From positions 726,817 through 790,816 of the forward strand of contig NW_006920874.1 in NCBI RefSeq assembly GCF_000417875.1: a DNA stretch of 64,000 nucleotides, written 5' to 3'. How positions within the stretch are numbered: the stretch's first letter is position 1; every line of letters starts with the position of its first letter. The notes beneath the pieces are model-generated. The model had not been told where the DNA came from and did no database searches. It was given only the letters and a program-made list of their open reading frames with translations. Made by a program: the position numbers and the translations under genes. Source of the DNA: Pseudozyma flocculosa PF-1. Lineage: Eukaryota > Basidiomycota > Ustilaginomycetes > Ustilaginales > Ustilaginaceae. Below, piece after piece: positions 1-10,404 of this stretch.

Positions 1-1991
1 GTTCCCACTCGCACGCCCCGAAGTGACCACTTCGCTCCAAGCAATGTCGCAGGCCGGCCGGCCGGCCGTATCTCCGTCATAAACACGGAGGAACGGCTGG
101 CGACGCCCCGATGCCCCGCCACAAGACTCTGATCGGCCACCCCACCACGTCTAAAGCCAGCCCCGCCTCGGCCGAGCACAACTCGTTGTCGTTGCAGACG
201 ACATCACGGTTGATGTGACTGTACAACAGGACGCCCCGATGCCGGACACCAACGACGGGGTGTCCCGAGGTGGGTGTAGAATGCGTGCGAATGGGCAAGG
301 AAGGGCGAGGAGGCATACGGGCTTTGATAGGATCACCCCGATGCTCGTTTTGGCCCCGATCGTAGGAAGCACATCGGCCGAGACGTGCCGCTGGCCCCAG
401 TCACGAGCAGGCAAGAGGTGGACATCTGTTGCATCGAGCGGGAGCTCCGACTCGGGGATGAGGTGAATGCCTCGTGTGGATGCTCCATTCTTATTGTGCG
501 TCGGGGCTATCCGACGCCAGGAGCGATGACGAAAGAAGGGGCAAGCAAGGACATCCATCGGGTCGGTTCAAATGCGAGCGTGGTCAGGTCGAAGAGACGA
601 GCCCCACACGACCTCGGTAGTGGCCGCCAGTTACTCCTGTCAGAGCAGGCGGAGGGAACGATGCGAAAGGGTTGGCTGGGTGACGATGACGATTGAGAAA
701 CGGCATGCTTCGCTCGCTACGCCTCGATACCAGGAGCCCTGCCTGCTTGGCGGAGGGTCCGACAAGGTGAGGTGACGCGGGGAGGGCACGGCGCGGTAGG
801 CGTCGCCCCTTTCCTTTGGAGTGTGAAAACGGCGGATCGGGCGGGCTGCCAAAAAACCTGGAACGACGCAGCAGCGGTTCCTCGCCAGCAGCGGTTTCCT
901 CGGTGGACATCCGCCAGGACGCCGCTCGGTGGGGCTCCCGTCCTGCCTTCCCTCGCCCTCTGCCTGTCGGTCTTCCTCGTCGTGTAGAGCGCCACCCATA
1001 TGCTGCATCGTCGTGTTCATTCGAAGAGCTCGTACCGGTAACCGCACAGCGACCTTGGTTGCGTTGAGAAAGAGGGTTGCTGGGACTGAGCCAGATGGCC
1101 AGCCAGGCACGACCCGCGACGGTCCGCGGCTCTCGGCTCGAGCCGACGACGGATGGGGAAAGAAGATCAGAGCCCAGCTTCGCGAGGGTGCGGGGACGCC
1201 AGCTCGAGACGCATAGAGGCAGGCCGCGGGCAGGCTAGGGCCCGACCAGCGACGATCTCAACTCAGGTGGAGGAAAGAGGGTGTGGGTGCACTCATGCCC
1301 TAACCTGCTGGCCTGCCCTGGCCTGTGGATTCCAAGAGAGCACACCCGGCCTCTCCGCTCGCCAGCCATGGCCTACGCTTTGGGGCCTAGTTGATTCTGA
1401 AGTCACTTCACCGCTGGAGCACTTCGTGGTCGGTTGTGTGGGGCTGTTGCCTGGCCACGGGGCTAGGGGAGTGCAGCGTGCCTACGATAGCCCAAGCAAG
1501 CGGAGCGGACCGCTTTCCGACGAGCCTGCCGCCTGCAGCCTAGCCTGGCTCTCTGCGGGTGGTGGCCTCGAGCGCAGGGGCCCTGCAGCAGAGAGACGGC
1601 ACAGCCTAGTGGTCTGCTTGCTTGCTTGCTTGCTCGCCCCCGGTTCGCCCGCCCTCCTCAAGCTCGCTCGACTGCTTGGCCCTTCTCGGCCCCCTACCTC
1701 GACTCAACGGCGACCTCTTTGGCGGCCATCCTCATTCCGAACTGCCTTTCCCATCCCTTCTCCCTCTTGCCGTCTCCTACGTTCATTCTACCACCCGCGT
1801 ACTCGACTCGCGGCTCTGATCACCTCCGGACCGGCAGCGTTTGCTCCTTCTCCCACAACCGATTTGCTCAGTAAGAAGCTGCTTTTGCATCTTGTAGAGA
1901 TACTAGCACCACCGCCGCCGCTCTCCCCTTGATCCATCCGACAAAACCGACAGCGGCCATCCCAACTCTTTATCGACAAGGCACCTTGACC
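1..1991. other. Intergenic / upstream region of the OSBP gene, no gene seen
   Basis: No open frame here resembles a known protein, and the frames present are short and rich in Arg, Pro and Ala as expected of random GC-rich DNA. A self-complementary GGCC-type run lies near 51-68 and a GCTT tetranucleotide tract near 1616-1634. From about 1700 to 1985 the + strand becomes strongly pyrimidine-rich, which in this window marks promoters and 5' leaders, so this stretch is probably the leader of the OSBP gene. Confidence 0.6.
1616..1634 (+). repeat. GCTT tetranucleotide tract
   Basis: Four to five perfect GCTT units about 360 bp before the OSBP start codon. Similar tracts recur between genes across the window. 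Confidence 0.8.
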
Positions 1992-4331
1992 ATGGGCGGC
2001 AAATCTGAGGCCAAGGCGGCCCAGACGGCCCAGAGGGGCTCCAGCGACCGCCAGGCCATCCAGGACCTACAGACCGTCTGTACCGGCTGGGTCCTCAAGA
2101 AGAAGCGCAAGAAGATGCAGGGTGAGCTTGCCAGCCCGTCTTGGTTATGATCGACGCCCCAGAGGCAGCAGCACGCAGAGAGCCCTTGGCTGTTGGATCG
2201 TGCATAGCTGACTCTTCCATCTGCTGTATTCTGGACCTCACCCGCTTGCCCGCGCAGGCTATGCCAAGCGCTTCCTGGCCCTTACGAACGAAGGGCTTCT
2301 GACTTACGCCATGGGCCCGGACAAGGCGGCCAGGGACTCGATCGAGATCCCACACGCCAGCGTCACCAGCTCCAAGCGCCACGGCACCATCCACGTCGAC
2401 AGCGGATCGTCGGTATTCCACCTCAAGATGCTCAACGACCAGGACTTTGAGATGTGGCGCAACAACCTCAAGAGCTTCATCCCGGACCGCGTCGGAGGGG
2501 CCGTACAGAAGGTCTACGTCGCCTCGGGGACCGAGCTGGTTGCCGTCGACGTGACCCAGATCTTTACCAGCCTCGAGTTGACCGAGAAGCTGGTTCAGGC
2601 CCTGTCAAAGAAGTCCGCCTCGTTCAGCGCGAAGAACTCGCAGCAGACGGCCACTGGCGCCGTCCTCGGAGCGATCGGCATGAAGAGCAGTGAGTGGCAG
2701 CGGCCTTGGACCAACACGCCTCCCCGACCCGACCTGACACCTCGAGCGTCGCTCTCTCATCAGACGACGACGCCAGCGACGCGACCGCCCTCGCAAACAT
2801 TTCCGAACAGCTCAAGGACGAATTCGCCAACCTCAGATACGCCATCGAGTCCAAGATTCCGCGCGTGGACAGCGCCGGAGGCACGATGAAGTCGATTAGG
2901 TCGGGCCAAGACGTGCCCGGGCTCGACGGGCCGTCGAGGTCGCGCCTCAGCGTCAGCTCGCTGGCCACCACTCACACCGACTCTGCCATCTTCTACGACG
3001 CCGACAGCAACGGTGCCGACGAGTACTTTTTGGACGACGATCATCGGGACGGAGACCTCAGCCGCTCGGACACGAGCGACACCGAGGACCACGACGATGA
3101 CGATAGCTCGCCCGAGACCGACGACACCAGCCAGGACGGCTCGACGCGCCAGACGGTCGAGTATCGCAAGAAGCTGCCCGCCAAGGTGTCGGGCGACGAG
3201 GTGTCACTGTTTTCCATGCTCAAGAAGAACGTCGGCAAGGACCTGTCGACGATCTCGTTCCCCGTCTCGTTCAACTGTCCGCTCTCGCTGCTGCAGGCGG
3301 CGGCCGAGGAGTACGAGTACGCGGCCGACCTGCTGGAAAAGGCGGGCAAGACCGAGGACTGGATCGAGCGGATCTGCCTGGTGGGCGCATTCGCCGTCAG
3401 CGGCTACGCCAGCACCAAGTTGCGGGCGAGCCGCAAGCCCTTCAACCCGCTGCTCGGCGAGACGTACGAGTGCGTGCGCGAGGACAAGCACTTCAAGTTT
3501 GTGGCCGAAAAGGTGGTGCACCAGCCCCCCGTGGTGGCGTCCTACGCCGAGGGCAAGGGCTGGAAGTGCCAGGGCTGGAGCTCGGTCAAGAACAAGTTCT
3601 GGGGCAAGTCGCTGGAGCTGATCCCCGAGGGCTCGACGCGGCTCGAGTTTGGCGACGGCGACGTCTTCAGCTTCCAGAAGCCGTCGTCGTTTATGCGCAA
3701 CCTGCTGGCGGGCAACAAGTACCTCGAGCACGTCGGCGAGCTGACGGTGACCAACGAAAACACCGGGCAGCGGATCGTGATCGAGTTCAAGGAGGGCACC
3801 ATGTGGGGAGGCTCGGGCAGCCGCAACCAGGTCACGGGCACCGTCTACGACGCCAACGACAAGGAGGTGACCCACGTCAAGGGCAAGTGGAGCGACAACC
3901 TCAGCCGTCAGCACGACAAGGAAAACTACCAGCTGCTGTGGGAGGCGGCCGAGATGCCGCCGTACGCCGAGGAGTATTATGGCTTTACCTACTTTGCCAT
4001 GGCGCTCAACGAGCTGTCTGCCGACTGCAAGGACCTGCTGCCGCCGACCGACTCGAGGCTGCGCCCGGACCAGCGCGCGTTCGAGGAGGGCAAAGTCGAC
4101 GAGGCCGAGCAGCTCAAGCACAGCCTCGAGGAGGCGCAGCGGGCGAGGAGGAAGCAGTACCAGAGCGAGGGCAAGGAGTACCAGGCAAAGTGGTTCCACC
4201 AGGAGGGCGACCAGCCCGGCTGGGTCTACGGCGGTACCCAGGGCGAAGACTACTTCAAGACGCGCAGAAAGGCTGCCGACGAGGGCCAGAAGGAGGCCTG
4301 GAAGGACCTGCCCAACGTCTTCGACGTCTGA
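1992..4331 (+). CDS. Oxysterol-binding protein homologue (PH + ORD), three exons
   Basis: Predicted sterol/phosphoinositide exchanger acting at membrane contact sites. Exons 1992-2121, 2258-2689 and 2764-4331 join in phase to give 709 residues; the introns are 136 and 74 nt with GTGAGC and GTGAGT donors. A PH domain occupies roughly residues 30-130. An acidic linker (about 245-310) holds an FFAT-like FYDA core at residues 264-267. The ORD follows from about residue 340, with the typical NPLLGETYE block and a variant signature EKVVHQPP around residues 436-443, where the usual second histidine is Gln441. The C-terminus is the usual charged helix region ending WKDLPNVFDV. The overall plan resembles Osh3 or animal ORP3/6/7 more than the ankyrin type. 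An in-frame ATG at 1929 would add 21 residues; 1992 is preferred for its context (ACCATGG). The family is certain, the exact paralogue is not. Confidence 0.95.
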
Positions 4332-4669
4332 GGCGGGGGGGGATGGGGGGCCCGGTCCAGCCGCTGCCTCTGTGTTTCTGTTTCCTGGTCTCTTTCTAGT
4401 CCTGTCGTGTCTTGTTGATATCCTAGCCGTTTCCGCCGAGCCTCTCTGAGCAACCCCTCTTATTCGTTCCTCTGACTGCCTGGCCTGCTTGCGTGCGTCG
4501 CGTGGGGAGCAGAGCGAAGCGGAGCGGAGCAGAGTCTGGGCCGCACCTCCACTTGGCCTGCCGTCTCTGTTGCGCACGGCCGCCTGTGTCTCTCTACCTT
4601 CCTGCCCTCGACCTTCTTTCATTCCGACTCGCCCCGCCGCCCTCTCGAGACATCTCCCAAGCAGCAGGG
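4332..4669. other. Short intergenic region, 3' UTR then leader
   Basis: This separates the OSBP stop from the next ATG in the same orientation. It starts with a G-rich run just after the stop and becomes pyrimidine-rich toward 4580-4660, consistent with a 3' UTR followed by a compact promoter and leader. No other feature is seen. Confidence 0.5.
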
Positions 4670-5875
4670 ATGAGCACGTCGAAACGCAGCTCCCCTCCAC
4701 CCTCACCCGCCTTTTTGCATCGACACAAACGAGCACGCCACTCGCCCTCGCCACCTGCTGCCTCGACCGCGAGGAGTTCGACCTCAACGTCGACGGACCT
4801 GTTTGCGATAGCAGCACGGATCCGGGCGGATCGAAGGGAGCGGGACGAGTACCTGGAGCGGCAGCACCTTGCAGACCTCGCCGCAGAGGATGGCTCCGAG
4901 TGGCGCAGCGCGGGCGTAGGTGCGTTTGGAGCGGGGAGCGGCGCGATGGACGACATGGACGAGGAAGAGTACACCGAGTTCGTACGAAGTGAGTCCTTTT
5001 CTCCCTCGGGCCCTCCTGCCTTCATCGCTGCGCGCGATTCCTTGCGAGAGAGACGAGGGGAGGGTGCTGACGGCCGTCCTATCCTGTTCGATCTCTGCTC
5101 TTGACTCCTTCTCGTCGTGCGATTGCGGCACGGTGCGGTACCAGGAGGGATGTACGACCGCGCGCAGAAATCGCACCACTCCTCGACCTACTTTTCCCAC
5201 CGCCCCGCCTCTCCACCCGCCTCACCTCGAGATCGAGCCGGTCCTCGCGCCTCTCGACGATCCACAGCATCCTCCACCGCCTCCCACGATCGCGATCGCG
5301 GCAAAGAGAGGGGGTACGAGAAGACGGCAGAGGAGCGCGAGGCCAAACGACACCGGCGGGCGTGGAAGCGGTACATGAGGCGGTGGGATCAGGTCGTCTC
5401 GCTCTCCGCCCTCCTCAAGCAGGAGCGAGGAAGGGAGGAGGAGGGGCAGAGGAAGAGGTGGTGGGACCTTCCCTGGCCCCTCGCTTCTCTCCTCTCCAGC
5501 TCGACATCGACGTCGCACCGCGAGCGCGCCGACAGGCCGAGCAACCTCATCGGCCCTTCCCTCCCTGCACCGCGCCACCATCCCCCGTCCTCGAGGCACA
5601 ACGAGCAACAAGAGGAGGAGATCACACCACCCGCCATTGCCAACTTCCTCTTCTGCCATCCCTCCATCTCCTCCGCCTCATCGTCGAGCGACGTGAAGAG
5701 GGCAAAGGAAAACCTCCTGCGCGCCACGATACGAGCCTACCACCCGGATCGCTCCGCGGCCACCCTGCTCGCCGTCGCCGATCCCACGGATAGGGACAGG
5801 GTGCAGACCATGATCCTCGCCGTCTCGCAGGGTCTCAACTCGTTGCTGGAGCAGGTCAGGAATGGCACGGCATGA
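4670..5875 (+). CDS. NF-kappa-B inhibitor-like 1 (NFKBIL1)-related protein with HPD-type C-terminal block
   Basis: Exons 4670-4988 and 5145-5875, joined in phase 1 across a 156-nt intron (GTGAGT...CCAG), give 349 residues. The N-terminus is Ser/Pro-rich and basic, followed by an Arg/Glu helix (ADRRERDEYLERQ) and an acidic patch. The C-terminal half has an EER-rich helix, a DLPWP motif and then LRATIRAYHPDRS followed by a helical end. This order (charged helix, xxPWP, RxxxxxWHPDK-like) matches what I know of NFKBIL1-type proteins, in which a J-domain-like HPD lies near the end. Here Trp of WHPD is Tyr. NFKBIL1 proteins are linked to RNA splicing in animals; a similar role here is inference. 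The Ser/Pro-rich parts are probably disordered. An unrelated J-like protein is the main alternative. Confidence 0.7.
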
Positions 5876-6135
5876 AGGAGACAAGGGGGCATGCGTACGT
5901 GTCTGCATGAGAGAGAGAGCTGCGTGGGAGCGCGCGCTGCGATGCGTGCAGCGCGAGCGCCGAGGATGCTGTGCAGTGCGAAGTCAAGGCGAGGCAGCGG
6001 ATAGGCAAGCAAGGATGAAAAAACCACGTATGCAGATGATGAGCAGAAAGCAGATGAAGGGCTCGCAGCGCCCATCGAGGAAACCGACGGGGGCTACGAC
6101 GCCTGGTGGACGCTGGACGATGCACCTTGCGGCCT

Positions 6136-9100
6136 CTAGACGACACCGACAGTGCAGGAGCACCGGAAGGTGCCCCAGCTCTCGCTCCGCCCCTGGCCCA
6201 GCTTGCCACCCTCGAGATAGGCGACGCCGAGCAGGTTGCTGCTCTTCCAGCCCCAGCTCTGGCTGAGGGAGAAGTAGTCGGGCGCCGAGCTGAAGCGCGT
6301 CAGCGCATTGCCAAACGGCGAGGGACAGTGGATCGAAAAGTAGGCGCGCAGCATGCGGCGCGGATCGCGGTAGGCGATCGACGGCGTCGGGCACACCTCG
6401 TACACGGCCGGACCGCCGTCAAACAGCGGAACAACGGGGACGTTGCCGTGTACGCCCGGACCGGCGCCTGCCGGGTGCGGGCTCGACGACGGCGACGACG
6501 TCGAGGGGCGGTGCATGCTGCTTGTAGGACGCGACGATCCGCCCGCTGCCGATGTCGATGCGTGTGCTGCGCCGCCCAGGTTGTCGGGGGTCGAGGCCGA
6601 AGCGCGGGCCGCGCTGCCAAAGCCGAAGCTGGTCAGGGCACTGCCGCCCGGCAGCGTCAATGTCGAGCCCATCTCGGTGCCGATCGGCGTGTTGTGCAGG
6701 CTAATGCCGCCCGTACGGTGAGGGGTCGACGTGGTGCCCGGATCTAAGAAGCTGCGAGTGGCGTCTCGACGTTGAGGTGTCGTGTCGAACTGCGTTGAGT
6801 TGCGGCTCGTTTCGCCGCTGCCGCCGCCCAGCGACGCCGACACTGTTGCGATACTGCTTGACCTAGGCAGGTTGTCATGCTGCCGCGGGCTGGACCTGCC
6901 AAGGGAGCTGGAAGTGTCGGTACCCGTGTTGCCGGCGCCGGGCTGCAGTCGATGGGTAGGCAAGAGCGACCGTCGTGCAATCCGTGAGGGCGACTCAGCC
7001 TCTGCGAAGTCGGCGCCAGCGGTAGCGGTGGCGGGCGCAGCTGCAGATGCGTTTGTAGAGTCATGCGGTTGGCCAGCCGCCGTCGTTGGCGAAGAGGTCG
7101 GTGACATCGGGAACGGCATGGGTGCGGACGGCGGCGGCAGGGACTCTGTAGGGTTGTGTCGATGCAGGTAGATGCCAAGCTGGATGCCCTTAGCCTTCTT
7201 GATGGCCTGTACGTAGAGGTTCCAGATCGAGCCGGCGTAGAAAAAGCTGGGCGAGTAGAGGCGCTGCTTCTCGGGCAAGAGGTCGACGCCGAAGAACTCG
7301 ACTCCCAGTCGCAACGGTTCGTAGCCAGTCCATCTCTCGATATGTGCGGGGATAGGCATGGAAGCTGCGCCCTCGGCGTCATCCAGCAGCTCGTCGTCGT
7401 CGTGGTGCGGGCGGTCCATGCCCGATGCGTCGTCTCCATCCGCCGGTAGGCTGCCGAACTGTCGCAGCAGAGGAGTTTCGCCGCGCTCGTTGCGTTGCAG
7501 TCGGGACAGATGGCTTCGGGTCGGCCTACGGACCTCGGCAGAGGGACGTTTTCCCTTCTCGCCAAGCTCGCGGCCGGTCGCGACGGCGTTGGCGATGCCA
7601 AAGAAATGGAGACGGTCCCTCTTTGGTTTGCCCGGCGCCATAGCTTCGCGAAGCGTCAGGGGAGCCGGTAGAGGCACAGTGTTGGGCAGCTGCATGGCGG
7701 CGTTTCCCGTCGCGCCGAGACCCTGATAGAGTGAGGCGGAGGTGCTCGGCGACGGGGGCCGTATGGTGCTGTGCGGGTCAGACGCCAAGTGGGACGGTCG
7801 TCCGTCGATCGTGGATGATCCTGCCGCTGCCTGCGTCGGACCGCAGACGTCCAAGAGGCCGTCGCCGAGCCGGGTGGTGTCGTCAGAAGGGACCAGGAAG
7901 TACCTCTTGGATAGCAGAGCGCTCGAACCTCCCGCGGACCCCGTGAGGAGCGGCGATGCACCGCGACCTCCCAGCGACTGCGTCGACATGCTAGCATCCG
8001 GCCCGAGGAAGTCTCCCTGCAGCAGAGGGGTAGACTCGCGCTTGCGCCTGTTGCTGCCTCCGCCACCGCTGTCGGCGTCGCAGGCTTGTACAAAGTCGTT
8101 GAGCACGCTCGACACGCCCAGTTCAACATTGCCCTCGGCCGACGGCGGCAGTTGCACGCTGTTGTTGCCTTCGAGGGACGTGTTGACGGCCCAGCTGCCC
8201 TCAAGCCCGGCATCGTTTTCATCGTCGAGCGTTGGCAGCGATGGCGCGCGAGAACCTCGGCTGCAGGACAAGACGTGGTTCCTCAGCTCCGAGCCGGCCC
8301 ACAAGGCGGCCTGTAGCACCGACAAGGGCGTGTACGGCCGTCCGGTGGAGGGAGAAAGGTCGCAGCTGATCTTGTTGAGCTCTCTGAACGACATGTGAGT
8401 ATAGTAGATGCCGCTAGCGAACAGCTGCGTGTACTCGTGCTCGTCGTCCACCTCGTCTTGGCTGTCCTCGTCTCTGGCCCCGTCGTTCTGATCATTACCG
8501 GTACCAGCACCTGCGGAAGTGGGCGTCCGTCGACCCTTCGTGGCCGTGCTCGGTTCGTGTTCGTCATCGCGGCTGTGACGGCCGATGTTGCTGCCGCTGC
8601 GCGGCTGCGGTGCGAATCCGAAGCCGCGGAAGTCGGATGGCGGTGGCGAGGTCGGGGACCGCGAAGCGCCATCGGCTGTGCTGGCCTCAGATGCAGTGTC
8701 GTCAACATCACCTAGGCCGTCGTCGTCGTCCTCGCCCAAATGTCCCCATAGGTAGGCGTCGATGGCCGAGAGCCTCTCCTTTTGGGCACGACGCATCTCG
8801 ACGACCCGCTTGGCAAATTGGTAGCGGTCCCACTCAGACCGGACGAAGAAGCTGTCCGATGAGATCAATGCCCTGACCCAGGTGCTCGGCATCGAAGGGT
8901 ACGACCAGGCCCGCACGTAAGGGATTGATAGCGGCGACTCCGGGTCGGGCATCTCGCCCTTGGGCAGCAGTGCAGGAGCGAGCAAGTCGACATCGCCGCT
9001 CAGGATGCGGCCGGCGTGAATAGAGAGCTTGCTGAGGTCGCCCTCATCCCGGGCGGCGTTGATGCGGTCCTGCAGCTCCTGTGACCGGACCTGATCGGCG

Positions 9101-10404
9101 ACTTCTTCCGCGTCGAAGACGTCGATTCCCCAGCGAGCGAACCAGCAGGCGCAGGCCTCGCCGATTCGATCGGCGGGGAGGCCATAGTGCGAGGTGGGAA
9201 GCTGCGCGGGTCTCCGTGACTCTGCGCGTGTCCTTGCCGTACCCCTGTCGCTCGTCGAATCATCCTTCGTTGCTTTGTCCTTGCCAGATCTCCTCGGATG
9301 AGGTTCGGCCGGATTTGCGGTATCCGACTGCATCTCCGCCGAGCTTCCGCGTTGCTGTACAGACGACAGTCGTCCGGAGCCTGCCAGCCCTGCTTGGGAG
9401 AAGCCGTCTGCGGTGACTTCGCCTCCGAACGACTCGCGATACCGCTTGAGATTCGACGAGCTTGAACCGATCCTCTCATCAGACCCGTTGAGGGACAGCT
9501 CGCTGGCCCGCTGAGACAACTCAGCCTCCTGCAGCATCGTCGAGCCTGGAAGCTTGTCGTCGAACGACGGCGTGCCCTTGGAGCCTTGCTTCTCTTCAAG
9601 GCGTGGGCTCGTCTCGTTCCTCGACGGCGGTGGCAGAGGTTTTCCGAGGTCCTCGAGCGTCCTGATGGGACCCTGCAGCTCCCAGTCCCATTCTGTGCCC
9701 GAATCGTCGCTGTCGCCGTCGCCATCGCTGTCGGCGGTGGCCGTCTCTAGCTCCGAGGATGCCACGGCGCCCTCAATGCCCCTGCCGATGGCAAAGCGCA
9801 GGTAGTGCGAGATTGTGTAGGGGGTGAGCGAGCAGAGTACGAGCGTGAGGGCCTGGGAGGTGATGCTGGGGATGTTGAGGTAGAGCGACGTGGCGAGGAG
9901 CGAGAGGAGAAAGCGGGGCGTAGCAGGATGAGAATCCGGGCCGATGGTCTCGTTTTCGAGGTGACCGACGGCCTGCGACTTGCCAAACTCGATCGTGTAG
10001 GCGGGCGAGAGCGGGTGTTCGCTGCAGGGATTGGCCCAGTAGGGCAGCACGAGCTCCGGTCCGCCCCCGTAGAGATGGGCGACGCAGTACTCGAAGGCGG
10101 AGCGGCTGATGTTGGGGTCATCAAAGCAGAGGTTGAGAATATCGGCGTTTTCGGTGCTGCCGCTGCGCGAGAGGTTGCTCGCTGTCCTGAGGTGGCTGTT
10201 GGCCGTAGTCTTGCCCATCGAAGAGGCCGCGGCCGAGGCAGCCACGTCTTCGGCATACCCGCCGCAGAGCATGGCTCGGAAGAAGCCCGACTGAATGAGG
10301 AACAGCCGATGCAGGCTGTACACTCGGCCAAACGCGCCAATCTTGACGTCGGAGCACTGGCCCTGCCGGAGGCCCAGCTCGTAGACGTGGGCCTGCATCG
10401 ACAT
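6136..10404 (-). CDS. Large BTB/POZ protein with MATH-like C-terminal block
   Basis: A single open frame of 1422 residues read from the ATG whose A is at 10404 (start MSMQAHVYEL). The frame stays open further upstream but has no earlier ATG. Residues 1 to about 110 form a BTB domain (CSDVKIGAFGRVYSLHRLFL, then FFRAMLCGGY) with a Ser-rich insertion before its last helices (FEYCVAHLYGG). Long low-complexity Ser/Asp/Pro linkers fill the middle. Conserved-looking islands recur late: GVEFFGVDLLPEKQRLYSPS, FFYAGSIWNLYVQ, KGIQLGIYLHRHNP and, near the end, YFSIHCPSPFG and SLSQSWGWKSS. That spacing resembles a TRAF/MATH fold split by a roughly 220-residue insertion. BTB-MATH proteins commonly act as cullin-3 substrate adaptors; the function here is inference. 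It is convergent with the NFKBIL1-like gene, about 260 bp between stops. Confidence 0.85.
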   Translation of the reverse strand: MSMQAHVYELGLRQGQCSDVKIGAFGRVYSLHRLFLIQSGFFRAMLCGGYAEDVAASAAASSMGKTTANSHLRTASNLSRSGSTENADILNLCFDDPNISRSAFEYCVAHLYGGGPELVLPYWANPCSEHPLSPAYTIEFGKSQAVGHLENETIGPDSHPATPRFLLSLLATSLYLNIPSITSQALTLVLCSLTPYTISHYLRFAIGRGIEGAVASSELETATADSDGDGDSDDSGTEWDWELQGPIRTLEDLGKPLPPPSRNETSPRLEEKQGSKGTPSFDDKLPGSTMLQEAELSQRASELSLNGSDERIGSSSSNLKRYRESFGGEVTADGFSQAGLAGSGRLSSVQQRGSSAEMQSDTANPAEPHPRRSGKDKATKDDSTSDRGTARTRAESRRPAQLPTSHYGLPADRIGEACACWFARWGIDVFDAEEVADQVRSQELQDRINAARDEGDLSKLSIHAGRILSGDVDLLAPALLPKGEMPDPESPLSIPYVRAWSYPSMPSTWVRALISSDSFFVRSEWDRYQFAKRVVEMRRAQKERLSAIDAYLWGHLGEDDDDGLGDVDDTASEASTADGASRSPTSPPPSDFRGFGFAPQPRSGSNIGRHSRDDEHEPSTATKGRRTPTSAGAGTGNDQNDGARDEDSQDEVDDEHEYTQLFASGIYYTHMSFRELNKISCDLSPSTGRPYTPLSVLQAALWAGSELRNHVLSCSRGSRAPSLPTLDDENDAGLEGSWAVNTSLEGNNSVQLPPSAEGNVELGVSSVLNDFVQACDADSGGGGSNRRKRESTPLLQGDFLGPDASMSTQSLGGRGASPLLTGSAGGSSALLSKRYFLVPSDDTTRLGDGLLDVCGPTQAAAGSSTIDGRPSHLASDPHSTIRPPSPSTSASLYQGLGATGNAAMQLPNTVPLPAPLTLREAMAPGKPKRDRLHFFGIANAVATGRELGEKGKRPSAEVRRPTRSHLSRLQRNERGETPLLRQFGSLPADGDDASGMDRPHHDDDELLDDAEGAASMPIPAHIERWTGYEPLRLGVEFFGVDLLPEKQRLYSPSFFYAGSIWNLYVQAIKKAKGIQLGIYLHRHNPTESLPPPSAPMPFPMSPTSSPTTAAGQPHDSTNASAAAPATATAGADFAEAESPSRIARRSLLPTHRLQPGAGNTGTDTSSSLGRSSPRQHDNLPRSSSIATVSASLGGGSGETSRNSTQFDTTPQRRDATRSFLDPGTTSTPHRTGGISLHNTPIGTEMGSTLTLPGGSALTSFGFGSAARASASTPDNLGGAAHASTSAAGGSSRPTSSMHRPSTSSPSSSPHPAGAGPGVHGNVPVVPLFDGGPAVYEVCPTPSIAYRDPRRMLRAYFSIHCPSPFGNALTRFSSAPDYFSLSQSWGWKSSNLLGVAYLEGGKLGQGRSESWGTFRCSCTVGVV

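Noticed and set aside
3204..4817. 537-codon open frame on the minus strand
   Set aside because: Antisense to the OSBP ORD, whose coding sense is unambiguous; no domain in the antisense product.
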